Positions 8,275 through 16,091 of a stretch of DNA of 64,000 bases are shown piece by piece. Under the pieces are notes generated by a model, which was given only the letters and a program-made list of their open reading frames with translations, was not told the DNA's origin and made no database searches. The DNA lies in NCBI GenBank assembly GCA_003567315.1, contig PWZT01000007.1, positions 1 to 64,000 on the forward strand. The letters are read 5' to 3'. Source of the DNA: Paracoccaceae bacterium. GTDB lineage: Bacteria; Pseudomonadota; Alphaproteobacteria; Rhodobacterales; Rhodobacteraceae. Each line of letters starts with the position of its first letter. Positions within the stretch are counted from its first letter, which is position 1. The position numbers were made by a program, and so were the translations under genes.

Positions 8275-8370
8275 GGGGGGGGCGCCCTTCGGCCCCCATC
8301 GAGGGGGCCTCAGGGCGGCGCTGTCGCGCGGGGACTTTCGTGGGCGGGGTTTTGTGGAGAGACCGGGTTT

Positions 8371-8440
8371 GAGGGGCGCTGCCCCTCTTTGGCCTGCGGC
8401 CAAATTCACCCCGGAGTATTTTTTGGCAAGATGAAGACAG
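8371..8440 (+). repeat. Intergenic hairpin repeat, copy 1
   Basis: Two tandem perfect 7-bp stem-loops, GAGGGGC-GCT-GCCCCTC (8371-8387) and TTTGGCC-TGC-GGCCAAA (8388-8404), are followed by a GC-to-T-rich stretch and GGCAAGATGAAGACAG (8425-8440). The same closing sequence recurs at 10314-10329. It ends ten bases before the next coding sequence and probably supplies part of its leader. Confidence 0.6.
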
Positions 8441-8449
8441 GAGAGGCTG

Positions 8450-9664
8450 ATGAGCGTGCAGAATGATGGCGGGGCCGGGGGCAGGGGGAGTATCGTGCGG
8501 CGCATGGCCTGGCCCGAGAGCGCCTCGCGGCCTGTGGTGACACCGATCCAGCCTTCGGTGGTCTATGCCTCGCCCGACCCGGACACGCTGGATGCGCAAT
8601 ATGAGGGGCGGGTTGCGGGCTATACCTATGCGCGCGAGGGCCATCCCAATGCTGCAGTGCTGGCGGCCAAGATCGATGCGATGGAAGGGGCTGAGGCGGG
8701 GCTGGTGCTGGGCTCGGGCATGGCGGCAGTGAGTGCGGTGCTGATGGGGCTGATGCGTGCGGGCGATCATGTGCTGGGCGGCGATCAGCTTTATGGCCGC
8801 TCGCTGCGGCTGATGCGCGAGGATCTGCCGCGGCTGGGGATTGCGACCTCGCTGGCTGATCCGACTGATGCGGCGGCGTTCGCGGCTGCGATCCGGCCCG
8901 CGACGCGGCTCATTCTGCTGGAGGTGGTGTCGAACCCGACGCTGCGCGTGGCCGATATTGCTGCGATTGCGGATCTGGCGCAGGCGCGTGGCATTCTGCT
9001 CGCGATCGACAACACCTTCACCACGCCGCGCGGGTTTCTGCCTTTCGCGCATGGGGCGGATATCGTGATCCATTCGGTCACGAAAATCCTCGCTGGCCAT
9101 TCCGATGCAACGCTGGGCTATGTTGCCGCGCGCGATCCTGCCCATCGCAAGGCGATCTATGATTTCGCGGTCACCACCGGCATGACGCCGAGCCCGTTTG
9201 ATTGCTGGCTGGCCGAGCGCGGGCTTTATTCTTTTGAATTGCGCTATGACCGGGCCGAGGCGAATGCGGCTGCCCTCGCCGAGCATCTGGTGGGGCTGCC
9301 CGGGGTGCAGCGGGTGCTGTATCCGACGCGGCCCGATCACCCGGATCACAACCGCGCGATGGGCCTTCTGGGCGAAAGGGGCGGGCATATGGTCAGCTTC
9401 GAGATCGCGGGCGGGCGCGCGGCGGCGAACCGTCTGACGCGGGCGGCGGCGCAGATCCCCTTTGCGCCTACGCTGGGCGATATCGGCACCACGCTCTCGC
9501 ATCCGGCAAGTTCCTCGCATCGCGGGCTGAGCGAGGCGGGGCGCGCGGCGCTGGGGATCACGGAAGGGTTTTTCCGCGTCTCGGTCGGGGTGGAGGAGAT
9601 CGGGCTTTTGCGCGACGAGTTCGAGGCCGCAATTATGGCCAGTCAGCAAGAGGGCGCGCAATAG
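8450..9664 (+). CDS. Trans-sulfuration family PLP enzyme (cystathionine gamma-synthase/beta-lyase type)
   Basis: Cys/Met-metabolism PLP enzyme of 404 residues. Lys212 in HSVTKILAGHSDA is the expected Schiff-base lysine, with the conserved YTYAREGHPN, LGSGMAAVSA and IDNTFTTP blocks before it. The GTTL-type C-terminal motif appears as LGDIGTTLSHP. Family members act as cystathionine gamma-synthase, beta- or gamma-lyase, methionine gamma-lyase or O-acylhomoserine sulfhydrylase, and this sequence alone does not decide among them. The ATG has an AGGAGAGG site. It stands alone between two non-metabolic genes; metA is about 47 kb away. Confidence 0.85.
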   Translation: MSVQNDGGAGGRGSIVRRMAWPESASRPVVTPIQPSVVYASPDPDTLDAQYEGRVAGYTYAREGHPNAAVLAAKIDAMEGAEAGLVLGSGMAAVSAVLMGLMRAGDHVLGGDQLYGRSLRLMREDLPRLGIATSLADPTDAAAFAAAIRPATRLILLEVVSNPTLRVADIAAIADLAQARGILLAIDNTFTTPRGFLPFAHGADIVIHSVTKILAGHSDATLGYVAARDPAHRKAIYDFAVTTGMTPSPFDCWLAERGLYSFELRYDRAEANAAALAEHLVGLPGVQRVLYPTRPDHPDHNRAMGLLGERGGHMVSFEIAGGRAAANRLTRAAAQIPFAPTLGDIGTTLSHPASSSHRGLSEAGRAALGITEGFFRVSVGVEEIGLLRDEFEAAIMASQQEGAQ

Positions 9665-9761
9665 GGCTTTATTCCACTTGACAGACAGAGCCTCGCTGGC
9701 AGACGCTGCGCAAAAGGTCAGGGCCAACAGCGGCCTGTCAGCGATTAGGGAGGGCGCATTC

Positions 9762-10196
9762 ATGCTTGTCAATCAGATCATCCGCAACAAGCCGCAGCAG
9801 GGGGTGATCACGATTTCGCCCGGCAGCAGCCTCGAGGATGCCGCGAAACTCTTGTCGGAGAAGCGGATCGGGGCGGTGGTTGTCTCTCCGGACGGGGAGA
9901 AAGTGGCGGGGATCCTGTCGGAGCGCGATATCGTGCGCGAACTGGGCAAGCGCGGGGTGGCCTGCATGTCCGACACGGTCGATAGCGTGATGACGCGCAA
10001 TGTCTTTGGCTGCAGCCCCGAGGACAACACCGATCTGGTTCTCCAGACCATGACGCAGAAGCGCTTTCGCCACCTGCCCGTGATGGAAGACGGCAAGATG
10101 ATCGCCTTCATCTCCATCGGGGATGTGGTGGCCGCGCGCATGTCCGAGCTGCAACTCGAAAAAGACGCGCTCACGGGCATGATCATGGGGTATTAG
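9762..10196 (+). CDS. Tandem CBS-domain protein
   Basis: A 144-residue cytoplasmic protein made almost wholly of two CBS domains, the first around residues 10-65 (GAVVVSPDGEKVAGILSERD) and the second around 75-130 (RHLPVMEDGKMIAFISIGD). Such stand-alone pairs bind adenine nucleotides and act as energy-state sensors; the partner here is unknown. The ATG at 9762 has AGGGAGGG upstream; an open frame from 9678 has no good ribosome site. No membrane segment or extra catalytic domain is seen. Confidence 0.85.
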   Translation: MLVNQIIRNKPQQGVITISPGSSLEDAAKLLSEKRIGAVVVSPDGEKVAGILSERDIVRELGKRGVACMSDTVDSVMTRNVFGCSPEDNTDLVLQTMTQKRFRHLPVMEDGKMIAFISIGDVVAARMSELQLEKDALTGMIMGY

Positions 10197-10273
10197 AGTG
10201 CTTGTCGCGCAAGGTGACGCGTCGCATATGGGGCAGCGCCGCCGGGCGTGCATCTGCCGCCCCTGGCAGGGAA

Positions 10274-10329
10274 GCGCGCCTGACGGCGCGCCGCCTTCGG
10301 CGCGCGCATTTTGGGCAAGATGAAGGCAG
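10274..10329 (+). repeat. Intergenic hairpin repeat, copy 2
   Basis: GCGCGCC-TGAC-GGCGCGC (10274-10291) and an overlapping alternative stem CGCGCCG-CCTT-CGGCGCG (10287-10304) are followed by ATTTTGGGCAAGATGAAGGCAG. Architecture and the closing sequence match copy 1 at 8371-8440. It lies in the 265-bp gap between the CBS gene and coaD, in which I see no gene. Confidence 0.55.
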
Positions 10330-10461
10330 AGCGCGCAGGGTCGTATCGGCTTCGCCGGGCTGATCGGGAATGAGTCTCGCGCCATCACGCCGCGCGACAG
10401 GCTTGCATCTTTGCGCGCAATATTGTTGCTTGCCTGCCAAAAGGGAAGCTGAGGGGCGGCC

Positions 10462-10962
10462 ATGCGTATCGGACTTTATCCGGGGACTTTCGACCCGCTG
10501 ACTTTGGGGCATCGCGACATCATCACCCGCGCGACACAGCTTGTGGACCGGCTGGTGATCGGGGTGGCGATCAATCGCGACAAGGGGCCGCTGTTTTCGC
10601 TCGAAGAGCGCGTGGCGATGATCGAGGCGGAAGTGGCCGATCTGAGCGCGCGCAGCGGGGTCGAGATCGTGGCGCATCCGTTCGAGAATCTGCTGATCGA
10701 TTGCGCGCGCGATGTGGGCGCGCAGATCATCATTCGCGGGCTGCGCGCGGTCACGGATTTCGAGTATGAATTTCAGATGGTGGGCATGAACCGTGCGATG
10801 GATGACAGTATCGAGACCGTGTTCCTGATGGCGGAGGCCCGCCATCAGGCGATTGCGTCGAAACTCGTCAAGGAAATCGCGCGGCTCGAGGGCGATGTGT
10901 CGAAATTCGTTTCGCCCGCGATCCAGAGCGCGCTGTCGCGCAAGTTTGCTCAGCGCCCGTAA
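10462..10962 (+). CDS. coaD: Phosphopantetheine adenylyltransferase
   Basis: Enzyme of coenzyme A biosynthesis that converts 4'-phosphopantetheine and ATP to dephospho-CoA. The 166-residue nucleotidyltransferase shows YPGTFDPLTLGH (residues 6-17), with the T/HxGH-type ATP site, IIIRGLRAVTDFEYE in the middle and SSKLVKEIA-like ASKLVKEIARLEGDV near the end, all typical of CoaD. Length is normal. Its 3' end overlaps the convergent small gene by 13 bases. Confidence 0.95.
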   Translation: MRIGLYPGTFDPLTLGHRDIITRATQLVDRLVIGVAINRDKGPLFSLEERVAMIEAEVADLSARSGVEIVAHPFENLLIDCARDVGAQIIIRGLRAVTDFEYEFQMVGMNRAMDDSIETVFLMAEARHQAIASKLVKEIARLEGDVSKFVSPAIQSALSRKFAQRP

Positions 10963-11114
10963 ACGGCTTTTTCGGCCAGTTTCGCCGCATCGGGCTTGTA
11001 GATATCGAGATCTATGGCGACTTCGAGCGGCATGGCCTCGAGTTCGGCCTTGGTGCGGCGGTAGGCTGCACGCTGTCTGAGGCTGTTTTGCAGAGTGGTT
11101 AGAAGAGTGCTCAT
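10950..11114 (-). CDS. Small DUF1127-like protein
   Basis: A 54-residue basic-then-acidic protein containing RRTKAELEAMPLEVAIDLDIY, which resembles the RRTxxELxxLsdxxLxDLGl core of DUF1127 proteins common in Rhodobacterales. Some DUF1127 proteins influence RNA turnover and phosphate or stress responses; no function can be assigned here. The ATG at 11114 has AAAGGAG upstream, so the longer open frame further upstream is not used. It ends inside the 3' end of coaD on the other strand. Confidence 0.65.
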   Translation of the reverse strand: MSTLLTTLQNSLRQRAAYRRTKAELEAMPLEVAIDLDIYKPDAAKLAEKAVYGR

Positions 11115-11206
11115 TTTTGCGCTCCTTTGCGGTATGTGACGTCGTGGTTGCGGTAACATCTGCTTCGAAGATGGGCCATGCTGCGACGCAGCACAAGAGA
11201 CGCAGG

Positions 11207-11229
11207 CGCAAGGCCGCCTTGCGTTTTTT
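11207..11229 (+). terminator. Rho-independent terminator (+)
   Basis: A perfect 7-bp stem CGCAAGG/CCTTGCG with a three-base loop is followed by TTTTTT. It reads on the plus strand, about 245 bases after coaD, so it may end coaD read-through antisense to the small DUF1127-like gene, or an unseen short transcript. Confidence 0.6.
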
Positions 11230-11250
11230 GCAATCATTCCTGGCCCGGAT

Positions 11251-12414
11251 TCAGGGGGAAGGTGACTTCTGATGCCATCCGATGTGGGGCTTGCCGCCAA
11301 CGAGAATAGCCGCTGGGCCAAGCCTTTCGAATATGCGCCAGATCAGCCATGTCACGAGATACACGCAGATAAGCAGGATCAGGAATTCGATCTGCCAGGG
11401 AAGCGAGATCTGCGCAACGAGCGCAAGCCCGACCAGGGTAACCGGGAAGTGGATGACATAGAACGGGAAAACGGCGCTGTTCAGTCTGGCAAGCAGGCTG
11501 GAAGGGCGGCTCAAGAAGCGTGAGGCCAGACCAAGGGCCGCGATGCACCAGGCCCAGGCAGTTGCGGCCTCGATAACGGAGAACATTGTGGCGTTGGGCG
11601 GGTCGAGCCCGAGCGGGCGCCATCCGCCTTCTGCAAGCGCCTCGCCCGTTGGTATATCCTCGAGCAGGGCCATCGTGAGCAGCGTTGCCTTGAGCAGGAA
11701 CAGCAAGATGGCGGCGCTCAGGAGTTTCCAGACATGGTGTCGGCACCAGTCCAGCACAACTCTGTCCTGCGCGCCGATCAGATAGCCGCCGAGAAAGAAC
11801 AGCAGATAGAAAGGGAACTGGTAGTTGTCACCCGTCAGCGCCGCAGCATGGGGTTTGAGCAGCACGATGGCGACCGCGGATGATGCGCACAACCCCACCA
11901 GCAGGCGCGCGGGACTGATTTGCAGACGCGCGAGTTGCGCGCGATAGATGAAGGCGGGCCAGCAAATCACGGTGTAGACTGCGAGGTTGAACAGGAACCA
12001 GAGATGCTGGATTTGTCCTGGCTCGGGTGAGGAAATCCAGCCCCACCAGAAGGGGAGAAAGGGCTGGGTCTCGCCTGTCATGCGGGCCATTGCGTAGCCC
12101 CCGAAGACATTGAGCGCGAATATTCCGAAAACCGCCGGCACCAGCAGTCGCAGAAGTCTGGCAGACATGAAGACTGCCCCATAGCTCTGGCGAGTGAGAT
12201 ACCATGTGCCGAGCCCTGCGATCAGGAACAGGGACGGCAGGCGCCAGCTATGGCTCCAGTAGATGAAGAGGGTCATGCCATCGCCTGCGAGCTGGTTGTT
12301 CACGAAGCGATAGATATCCTCGCCCCAATCCACAAAGCCGACCGCGACGTGATGCGGCACAAGCAAGGCGAAAAGCAGGACTCTGAGCCAATCGAGTTCA
12401 TAGCTGCGCGACAT
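11251..12414 (-). CDS. Acyltransferase-3 family membrane protein (OpgC/MdoC-like)
   Basis: Polytopic protein of 387 residues with about ten transmembrane helices. The first segment carries ELDWLRVL and VPHH, the histidine matching the conserved catalytic region of the acyltransferase-3 family, whose members move acyl or succinyl groups to glucans, exopolysaccharides or lipids. QIQHLWFLFNL and the FPFYVIHFP block near the C-terminus are also characteristic. Resemblance is closest to glucan-succinylating OpgC proteins, but no glucan synthase gene is nearby, so the substrate is open. It is a single-gene unit. Confidence 0.78.
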   Translation of the reverse strand: MSRSYELDWLRVLLFALLVPHHVAVGFVDWGEDIYRFVNNQLAGDGMTLFIYWSHSWRLPSLFLIAGLGTWYLTRQSYGAVFMSARLLRLLVPAVFGIFALNVFGGYAMARMTGETQPFLPFWWGWISSPEPGQIQHLWFLFNLAVYTVICWPAFIYRAQLARLQISPARLLVGLCASSAVAIVLLKPHAAALTGDNYQFPFYLLFFLGGYLIGAQDRVVLDWCRHHVWKLLSAAILLFLLKATLLTMALLEDIPTGEALAEGGWRPLGLDPPNATMFSVIEAATAWAWCIAALGLASRFLSRPSSLLARLNSAVFPFYVIHFPVTLVGLALVAQISLPWQIEFLILLICVYLVTWLIWRIFERLGPAAILVGGKPHIGWHQKSPSP

Positions 12415-12505
12415 CGGACCTCATCAGTGCCAGCACGACGGAACAATGATAGCCCCTGGTTGCGCGGGCGCAATGAAAGAATGCGGGCGCGGAGAGAGGG
12501 TCGGG

Positions 12506-13087
12506 TCAGTCGGACAAGGCCCCGCCGATGCGGCGGACCGTGCGGGCGCCGGGCAGGTCCGCGCCGAGCATTTCCTCGCGGGACTGGCGCGCGAAATTGG
12601 TCAGAAGCGCGCGGTAGAAGCCATCGGCCGTGTCGATGGCCGCGCCGACGAGTGCGCCAGTGCGGCTCTCGCGCGCGGCGCCGGCGACTGTGAGGGTCGT
12701 ATAGCTGGCCAGCAGGCTCCCATCGCGCTCGAGCACGCGCACGCTGCCTTGCAGCCGCGACTGGTCGCGCCCGAAGGCGGTCGCGGTGCCGCCCGCCACA
12801 TTCAGCCGCGAGATGGTGACAACCACAGGCAGGCCGTCCTCGGCCATACGGTCGCGAAATTCGCGCTGCAGGGCCGCGCGCAGATCGGGGGCGAGGGCGC
12901 TGGAGCGATTGGCCGCCTGCCTGCTCTCGAAGCTCGCGCCCTCGGTCTCGATGGTGAAATCGGCGATGCGCAGGGTGGCGCGGCGGTCGCGGGGCAAAGG
13001 GTTGGTGCCCGCACCCGGGGCGCAGGCGGCGAGCGTGGCGGCGCTCATGCCCAGCAGGATCAGGCGACGCGGAATGGAATGGGACAT
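12506..13087 (-). CDS. Predicted lipoprotein, function unknown
   Basis: A 193-residue exported protein. The N-terminus has basic residues, a hydrophobic stretch and the lipobox LAAC (cysteine at residue 21), so it is probably lipidated and anchored to the envelope. The remainder is predicted mixed alpha/beta with repeated charged segments (ADFTIETEGA, RLQGSVRVLERDGSLLASY) and no motif I recognise. It resembles conserved roseobacter lipoproteins of unknown role. It lies between the acyltransferase and a GAPDH gene on the same strand. Confidence 0.65.
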   Translation of the reverse strand: MSHSIPRRLILLGMSAATLAACAPGAGTNPLPRDRRATLRIADFTIETEGASFESRQAANRSSALAPDLRAALQREFRDRMAEDGLPVVVTISRLNVAGGTATAFGRDQSRLQGSVRVLERDGSLLASYTTLTVAGAARESRTGALVGAAIDTADGFYRALLTNFARQSREEMLGADLPGARTVRRIGGALSD

Positions 13088-13211
13088 GTGATACCTCCTG
13101 TCTTGGTCTCAGGCCGCGCGTGTTGCGCGCGGCCTTGCGGTCCAGGTTCGGGCAGTGCCGGGTTGGGGAGGAGTATAATGGCCTGCGCGTCAGCGTCCAG
13201 CGCGCGCCGGG

Positions 13212-14210
13212 TCAGCCGGCTTTCGCCATGGCTGCGGCTGTGTCGAGCATGCGGTTCGAGAAACCCCATTCATTGTCATACCAGGACAGCACGCGCACCA
13301 AGCGGCCCTCGAGCACCTTGGTCTGATCCAGATGAAAGACCGAGGAATGCGGGTCGTGGTTGAAATCCATCGAGACATTGGGCAAGTCGGTCACGCCCAG
13401 AATCCCCTTGAGCGGGCCCTCGGCGGCGGCGGTGATGGCGGCGTTGATCTCTTCCGTGGTCACGTTGCGGGCGGCCTCGAAGGTCAGATCGACGGCCGAG
13501 ACATTGGGGGTGGGGACGCGGATGGCCACCCCGTCGAGCTTGCCTGTGAGTTCGGGCAGCACCAGCCCCACGGCTTTCGCAGCACCTGTCGAGGTGGGGA
13601 TCATGCTCATCGCGGCGGCGCGGGCGCGGTAGAGGTCGGAATGCATCGTGTCGAGCGTGGGCTGGTCGCCGGTATAGGCGTGGATCGTGGTCATGAAGCC
13701 GCGTGTGATGCCGACGGCCTCGTGCAGTACCTTGGCCACGGGCGCGAGGCAATTGGTGGTGCAGGAGCCGTTCGAGACGATCCTGTCATCGGCGCTCAGC
13801 GTGTCGTGGTTCACGCCATAGACGATGGTCTTGTCCGCGCCCTTGGAGGGGGCCGAGACCAGCACCTTGCCGGATTTCTGCAGATAGACCTGCGCCTTGT
13901 CGGCATCCTTGAAGATGCCGGTGCATTCGAGCACGATATCGACATCGTCCCATTTCAGATCGGCCGGATCGCGCTGGGATGACACGCGGATCGGGCCGCG
14001 CCCGACATCCATCGTATCGCCATCGACGCGGATCTCGCCCGGGAATTTTCCGTGCACGGAATCGAAGCGCAGCAGATGCGCGTTGCTCTTCACAGGGCCC
14101 AGATCATTGATCGCAACGATTTCCAGATCATCGCGCCCCTGTTCGACCAGCGCGCGCAGCACCAGCCGCCCGATGCGGCCGAACCCGTTGATGGCAAGAC
14201 GTGTTGGCAT
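13212..14210 (-). CDS. gap: Glyceraldehyde-3-phosphate dehydrogenase, NAD-type signature
   Basis: Class I GAPDH of 332 residues. The Rossmann motif INGFGRIGR opens the protein; catalytic Cys150 lies in [12 protein letters not shown], and [10 protein letters not shown] and [11 protein letters not shown] are intact. Asp36 in AINDLG matches the aspartate that binds the NAD ribose and excludes NADP, so this copy is predicted to serve glycolysis with NAD. Positions matching 187/188 of the Bacillus enzyme are Thr-Met. It is separated from a second gap by an exported rhodanese gene. A CG-centred palindrome lies just upstream. Confidence 0.92.
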   Translation of the reverse strand: MPTRLAINGFGRIGRLVLRALVEQGRDDLEIVAINDLGPVKSNAHLLRFDSVHGKFPGEIRVDGDTMDVGRGPIRVSSQRDPADLKWDDVDIVLECTGIFKDADKAQVYLQKSGKVLVSAPSKGADKTIVYGVNHDTLSADDRIVSNGSCTTNCLAPVAKVLHEAVGITRGFMTTIHAYTGDQPTLDTMHSDLYRARAAAMSMIPTSTGAAKAVGLVLPELTGKLDGVAIRVPTPNVSAVDLTFEAARNVTTEEINAAITAAAEGPLKGILGVTDLPNVSMDFNHDPHSSVFHLDQTKVLEGRLVRVLSWYDNEWGFSNRMLDTAAAMAKAG

Positions 14211-14235
14211 CGTTATATCCCCCGATTTGAGCTTG

Positions 14236-14249
14236 CGTTTGCGCTAACA
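14236..14249. promoter_or_regulatory. Candidate LacI-type operator upstream of gap (first copy)
   Basis: On the minus strand this reads TGTTAGCGCAAACG, matching 12 of 14 positions of the CG-centred palindrome TGTTAGCGCTAACA typical of LacI/GntR-like repressors. It lies 26 bases from the start codon. Two related sites precede the second GAPDH gene. Confidence 0.45.
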
Positions 14250-14293
14250 TACCTGCGGCGCGGGAATCAAGCGCCAAGCGCATGGGGGTCAGT

Positions 14294-14704
14294 CTAGCAG
14301 ATTGTGCAGCCTTGCGCGCGGCTGGGGCGTTCGGGCGCGTAGCCTGCGCCCATCAGCCGGAACATGCCACCACCGAGGTCGATCACGGGCACATCAAGCT
14401 CGGGCGCGATGATTTGCGCGGCGCGGGCCGTGCGGTTGCCGGTGCGGCAGATGAGCGCCACGGGCTGGCCGGGCTCCAGATGCGGGGCGAGATCGGCAAG
14501 GAACTGGTCAGGGCTGTCGAAGGGCAGGAGCAGCGCATTGGGCAACACGCCGGTTTCGACCCATTCATGCGGCTGGCGGATATCGACCACGAGCATGGGC
14601 GCGGATTTGATCTGCTCGGCGGGAGGTTCGGCATAGTAGCGTTGCTGCGCGGTGGCGGCCTGCGCGAAGGTGATGAACAAAAGGGCGGGCAGGAGTCTGA
14701 GCAT
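14294..14704 (-). CDS. Exported rhodanese-domain protein
   Basis: Single-domain rhodanese of 136 residues with an N-terminal signal peptide ending near AQAATAQ, so it acts in the periplasm. The active-site loop CRTGNR contains Cys86, the sulfur-carrying cysteine; DIRQPHEWVETG is the usual DxR motif. The C-terminus ends with a CTIC pair that could form a disulfide or metal site. Family members transfer sulfur or cope with cyanide or thiosulfate; the acceptor is unknown. It is placed between the two GAPDH genes on the same strand. Confidence 0.82.
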   Translation of the reverse strand: MLRLLPALLFITFAQAATAQQRYYAEPPAEQIKSAPMLVVDIRQPHEWVETGVLPNALLLPFDSPDQFLADLAPHLEPGQPVALICRTGNRTARAAQIIAPELDVPVIDLGGGMFRLMGAGYAPERPSRAQGCTIC

Positions 14705-14815
14705 GGATGCACCTCTTTGAGTATGTGCATGTGATAGCCTGATGGTTGCGGGATGGGAAGTGAGGCAGGGTGGCGCAGGCAGTGAAGGTTACGCGGATAC
14801 ACCTGCTTCGCATAT

Positions 14816-14846
14816 GAAAAAGGCCGCACCTGCTTGGTACGGCCTT
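14816..14846 (-). terminator. Rho-independent terminator after second gap
   Basis: On the minus strand AAGGCCG and CGGCCTT form a 7-bp stem around a 13-base loop, followed by further T residues. It lies 26 bases beyond the stop of the second GAPDH gene and probably ends that transcript before the rhodanese gene. Confidence 0.65.
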
Positions 14847-14871
14847 ACACATGCGATCGTCATGCGGGAGT

Positions 14872-15876
14872 TCAGTGAATCAACCGCCCCATCGCACCGG
14901 CGACATCGGCCATGCGGCAGGAGAAGCCCCATTCATTGTCATACCATGCCAGCACGCGCACCATGCGGCCGCCCACCACCTTGGTCTGGTCCGGCGCAAA
15001 GATGGAACTATGCGGCGTGTGGTTGAAGTCGATGGAGACCTTGGGCTCGGGGTCATAGGCGAGCACGGCGCCCATCGCACCGGCTGCAGCCTCGCGTACG
15101 ATCTCGTTGACATCTTCCACCGTCACGTCGCGGCCTGCATAGAAGGTCAGATCCACGGCCGAGACATTCGGCGTGGGCACGCGCAGCGATGTGCCGTCGA
15201 GCTTGCCCGCGAGTTCGGGCAGCACCTCGCCCAGGGCTTTCGCGGCCCCGGTGGAGGTGGGGATCATCGCCATCGCCGCCGCACGCGCGCGGTAGAGATC
15301 CTTGTGGCGGCGGTCGAGCGTGGGCTGGTCGCCGGTGTAGCTGTGCACAGTGGTCATCACGCCGGATTCGATCCCGATCGTGTCATTGAGCACCTTGGCA
15401 AGCGGTGCCAGGCAGTTGGTGGTACAGGAGCCGTTCGAAACAACCAGATGATCGGAGCGCAGGCTGCGATGGTTCACGCCATAGACGATGGTCGCATCGG
15501 CGTTCTTCGCGGGCGCGGAAACCAGCACGCGCGAGGCGCCACGGCCAAGATGCACTGCTGCCTTGTCGCGGTCATTGAACTTGCCGGTGCATTCGAGCAC
15601 GACATCGACGCCCTCCCAGTCCAACTCGGTCGGATCATAGGTGGACATGACCTTGATCGGCCCGCGCCCGAGATCGAGCTTGTCGCCATCGACCCGGATC
15701 GTGCCGGGGAAGCGGCCATGCACCGAGTCGTATTTCAGAAGATGGGCGTTGGTCTCGATCGGGCCGGTGGCGTTGATCCTGACCACCTCGACATCGTTGC
15801 GCGCGCTTTCGGCGATATGGGCGAGCGTGCAACGCCCGATCCGTCCGAAGCCGTTGATTCCGATGGTGATGGTCAT
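14872..15876 (-). CDS. Glyceraldehyde-3-phosphate dehydrogenase, NADP-type signature (second copy)
   Basis: Second class I GAPDH, 334 residues. It has INGFGRIGR, catalytic Cys151 in [12 protein letters not shown] and all main motifs, so it should be active. Unlike its neighbour it carries Ala36 in RINATG where NAD-specific enzymes have Asp, as in GapB-type enzymes that accept NADP; positions matching 187/188 are Arg-Arg. I infer a gluconeogenic or NADPH-forming role. It has its own terminator and an upstream region with two candidate operators, so it is probably regulated apart from the first copy. Erythrose-4-phosphate dehydrogenase is a less likely alternative. Confidence 0.88.
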   Translation of the reverse strand: MTITIGINGFGRIGRCTLAHIAESARNDVEVVRINATGPIETNAHLLKYDSVHGRFPGTIRVDGDKLDLGRGPIKVMSTYDPTELDWEGVDVVLECTGKFNDRDKAAVHLGRGASRVLVSAPAKNADATIVYGVNHRSLRSDHLVVSNGSCTTNCLAPLAKVLNDTIGIESGVMTTVHSYTGDQPTLDRRHKDLYRARAAAMAMIPTSTGAAKALGEVLPELAGKLDGTSLRVPTPNVSAVDLTFYAGRDVTVEDVNEIVREAAAGAMGAVLAYDPEPKVSIDFNHTPHSSIFAPDQTKVVGGRMVRVLAWYDNEWGFSCRMADVAGAMGRLIH

Positions 15877-15959
15877 GACTGCGTCTCCTGTGCCGTGTGT
15901 CCAGTCATATACCCAGCCCAGAGGGATGAAAAAAGGGCGAAACCCGTTTCGTAAAAATA

Positions 15960-15992
15960 CGTTAGCGCAATCTTCGCATGATAGCGCGAACT
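15960..15992. promoter_or_regulatory. Two candidate LacI-type operators upstream of second gap
   Basis: CGTTAGCGCAATCT (15960-15973) and TGATAGCGCGAACT (15979-15992) match 10 and 11 of 14 positions of TGTTAGCGCTAACA, with centres 19 bases apart. They lie 84-116 bases upstream of the start. The same motif precedes the first GAPDH gene, so a common regulator of central carbon metabolism, such as a CceR-like LacI protein, is possible. Confidence 0.4.
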
Positions 15993-16091
15993 TGGTCCTT
16001 TCGGCGACAGGATGGGCGCGGCTTTGGCGGGTTGCACTGGCGCGCGCGGCGTTGCATGTAGTGGGGCGCGGCAGGGATCAGGATAGCGGGT

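Noticed and set aside
9677-9705. TTGACA as -35 of a promoter for the CBS gene
   Set aside because: No acceptable -10 hexamer lies 16-18 bases downstream.
8039-9772. 577-codon minus-strand frame opposite the PLP enzyme
   Set aside because: Arg/Pro/His-rich antisense composition and overlap with two well-supported genes.
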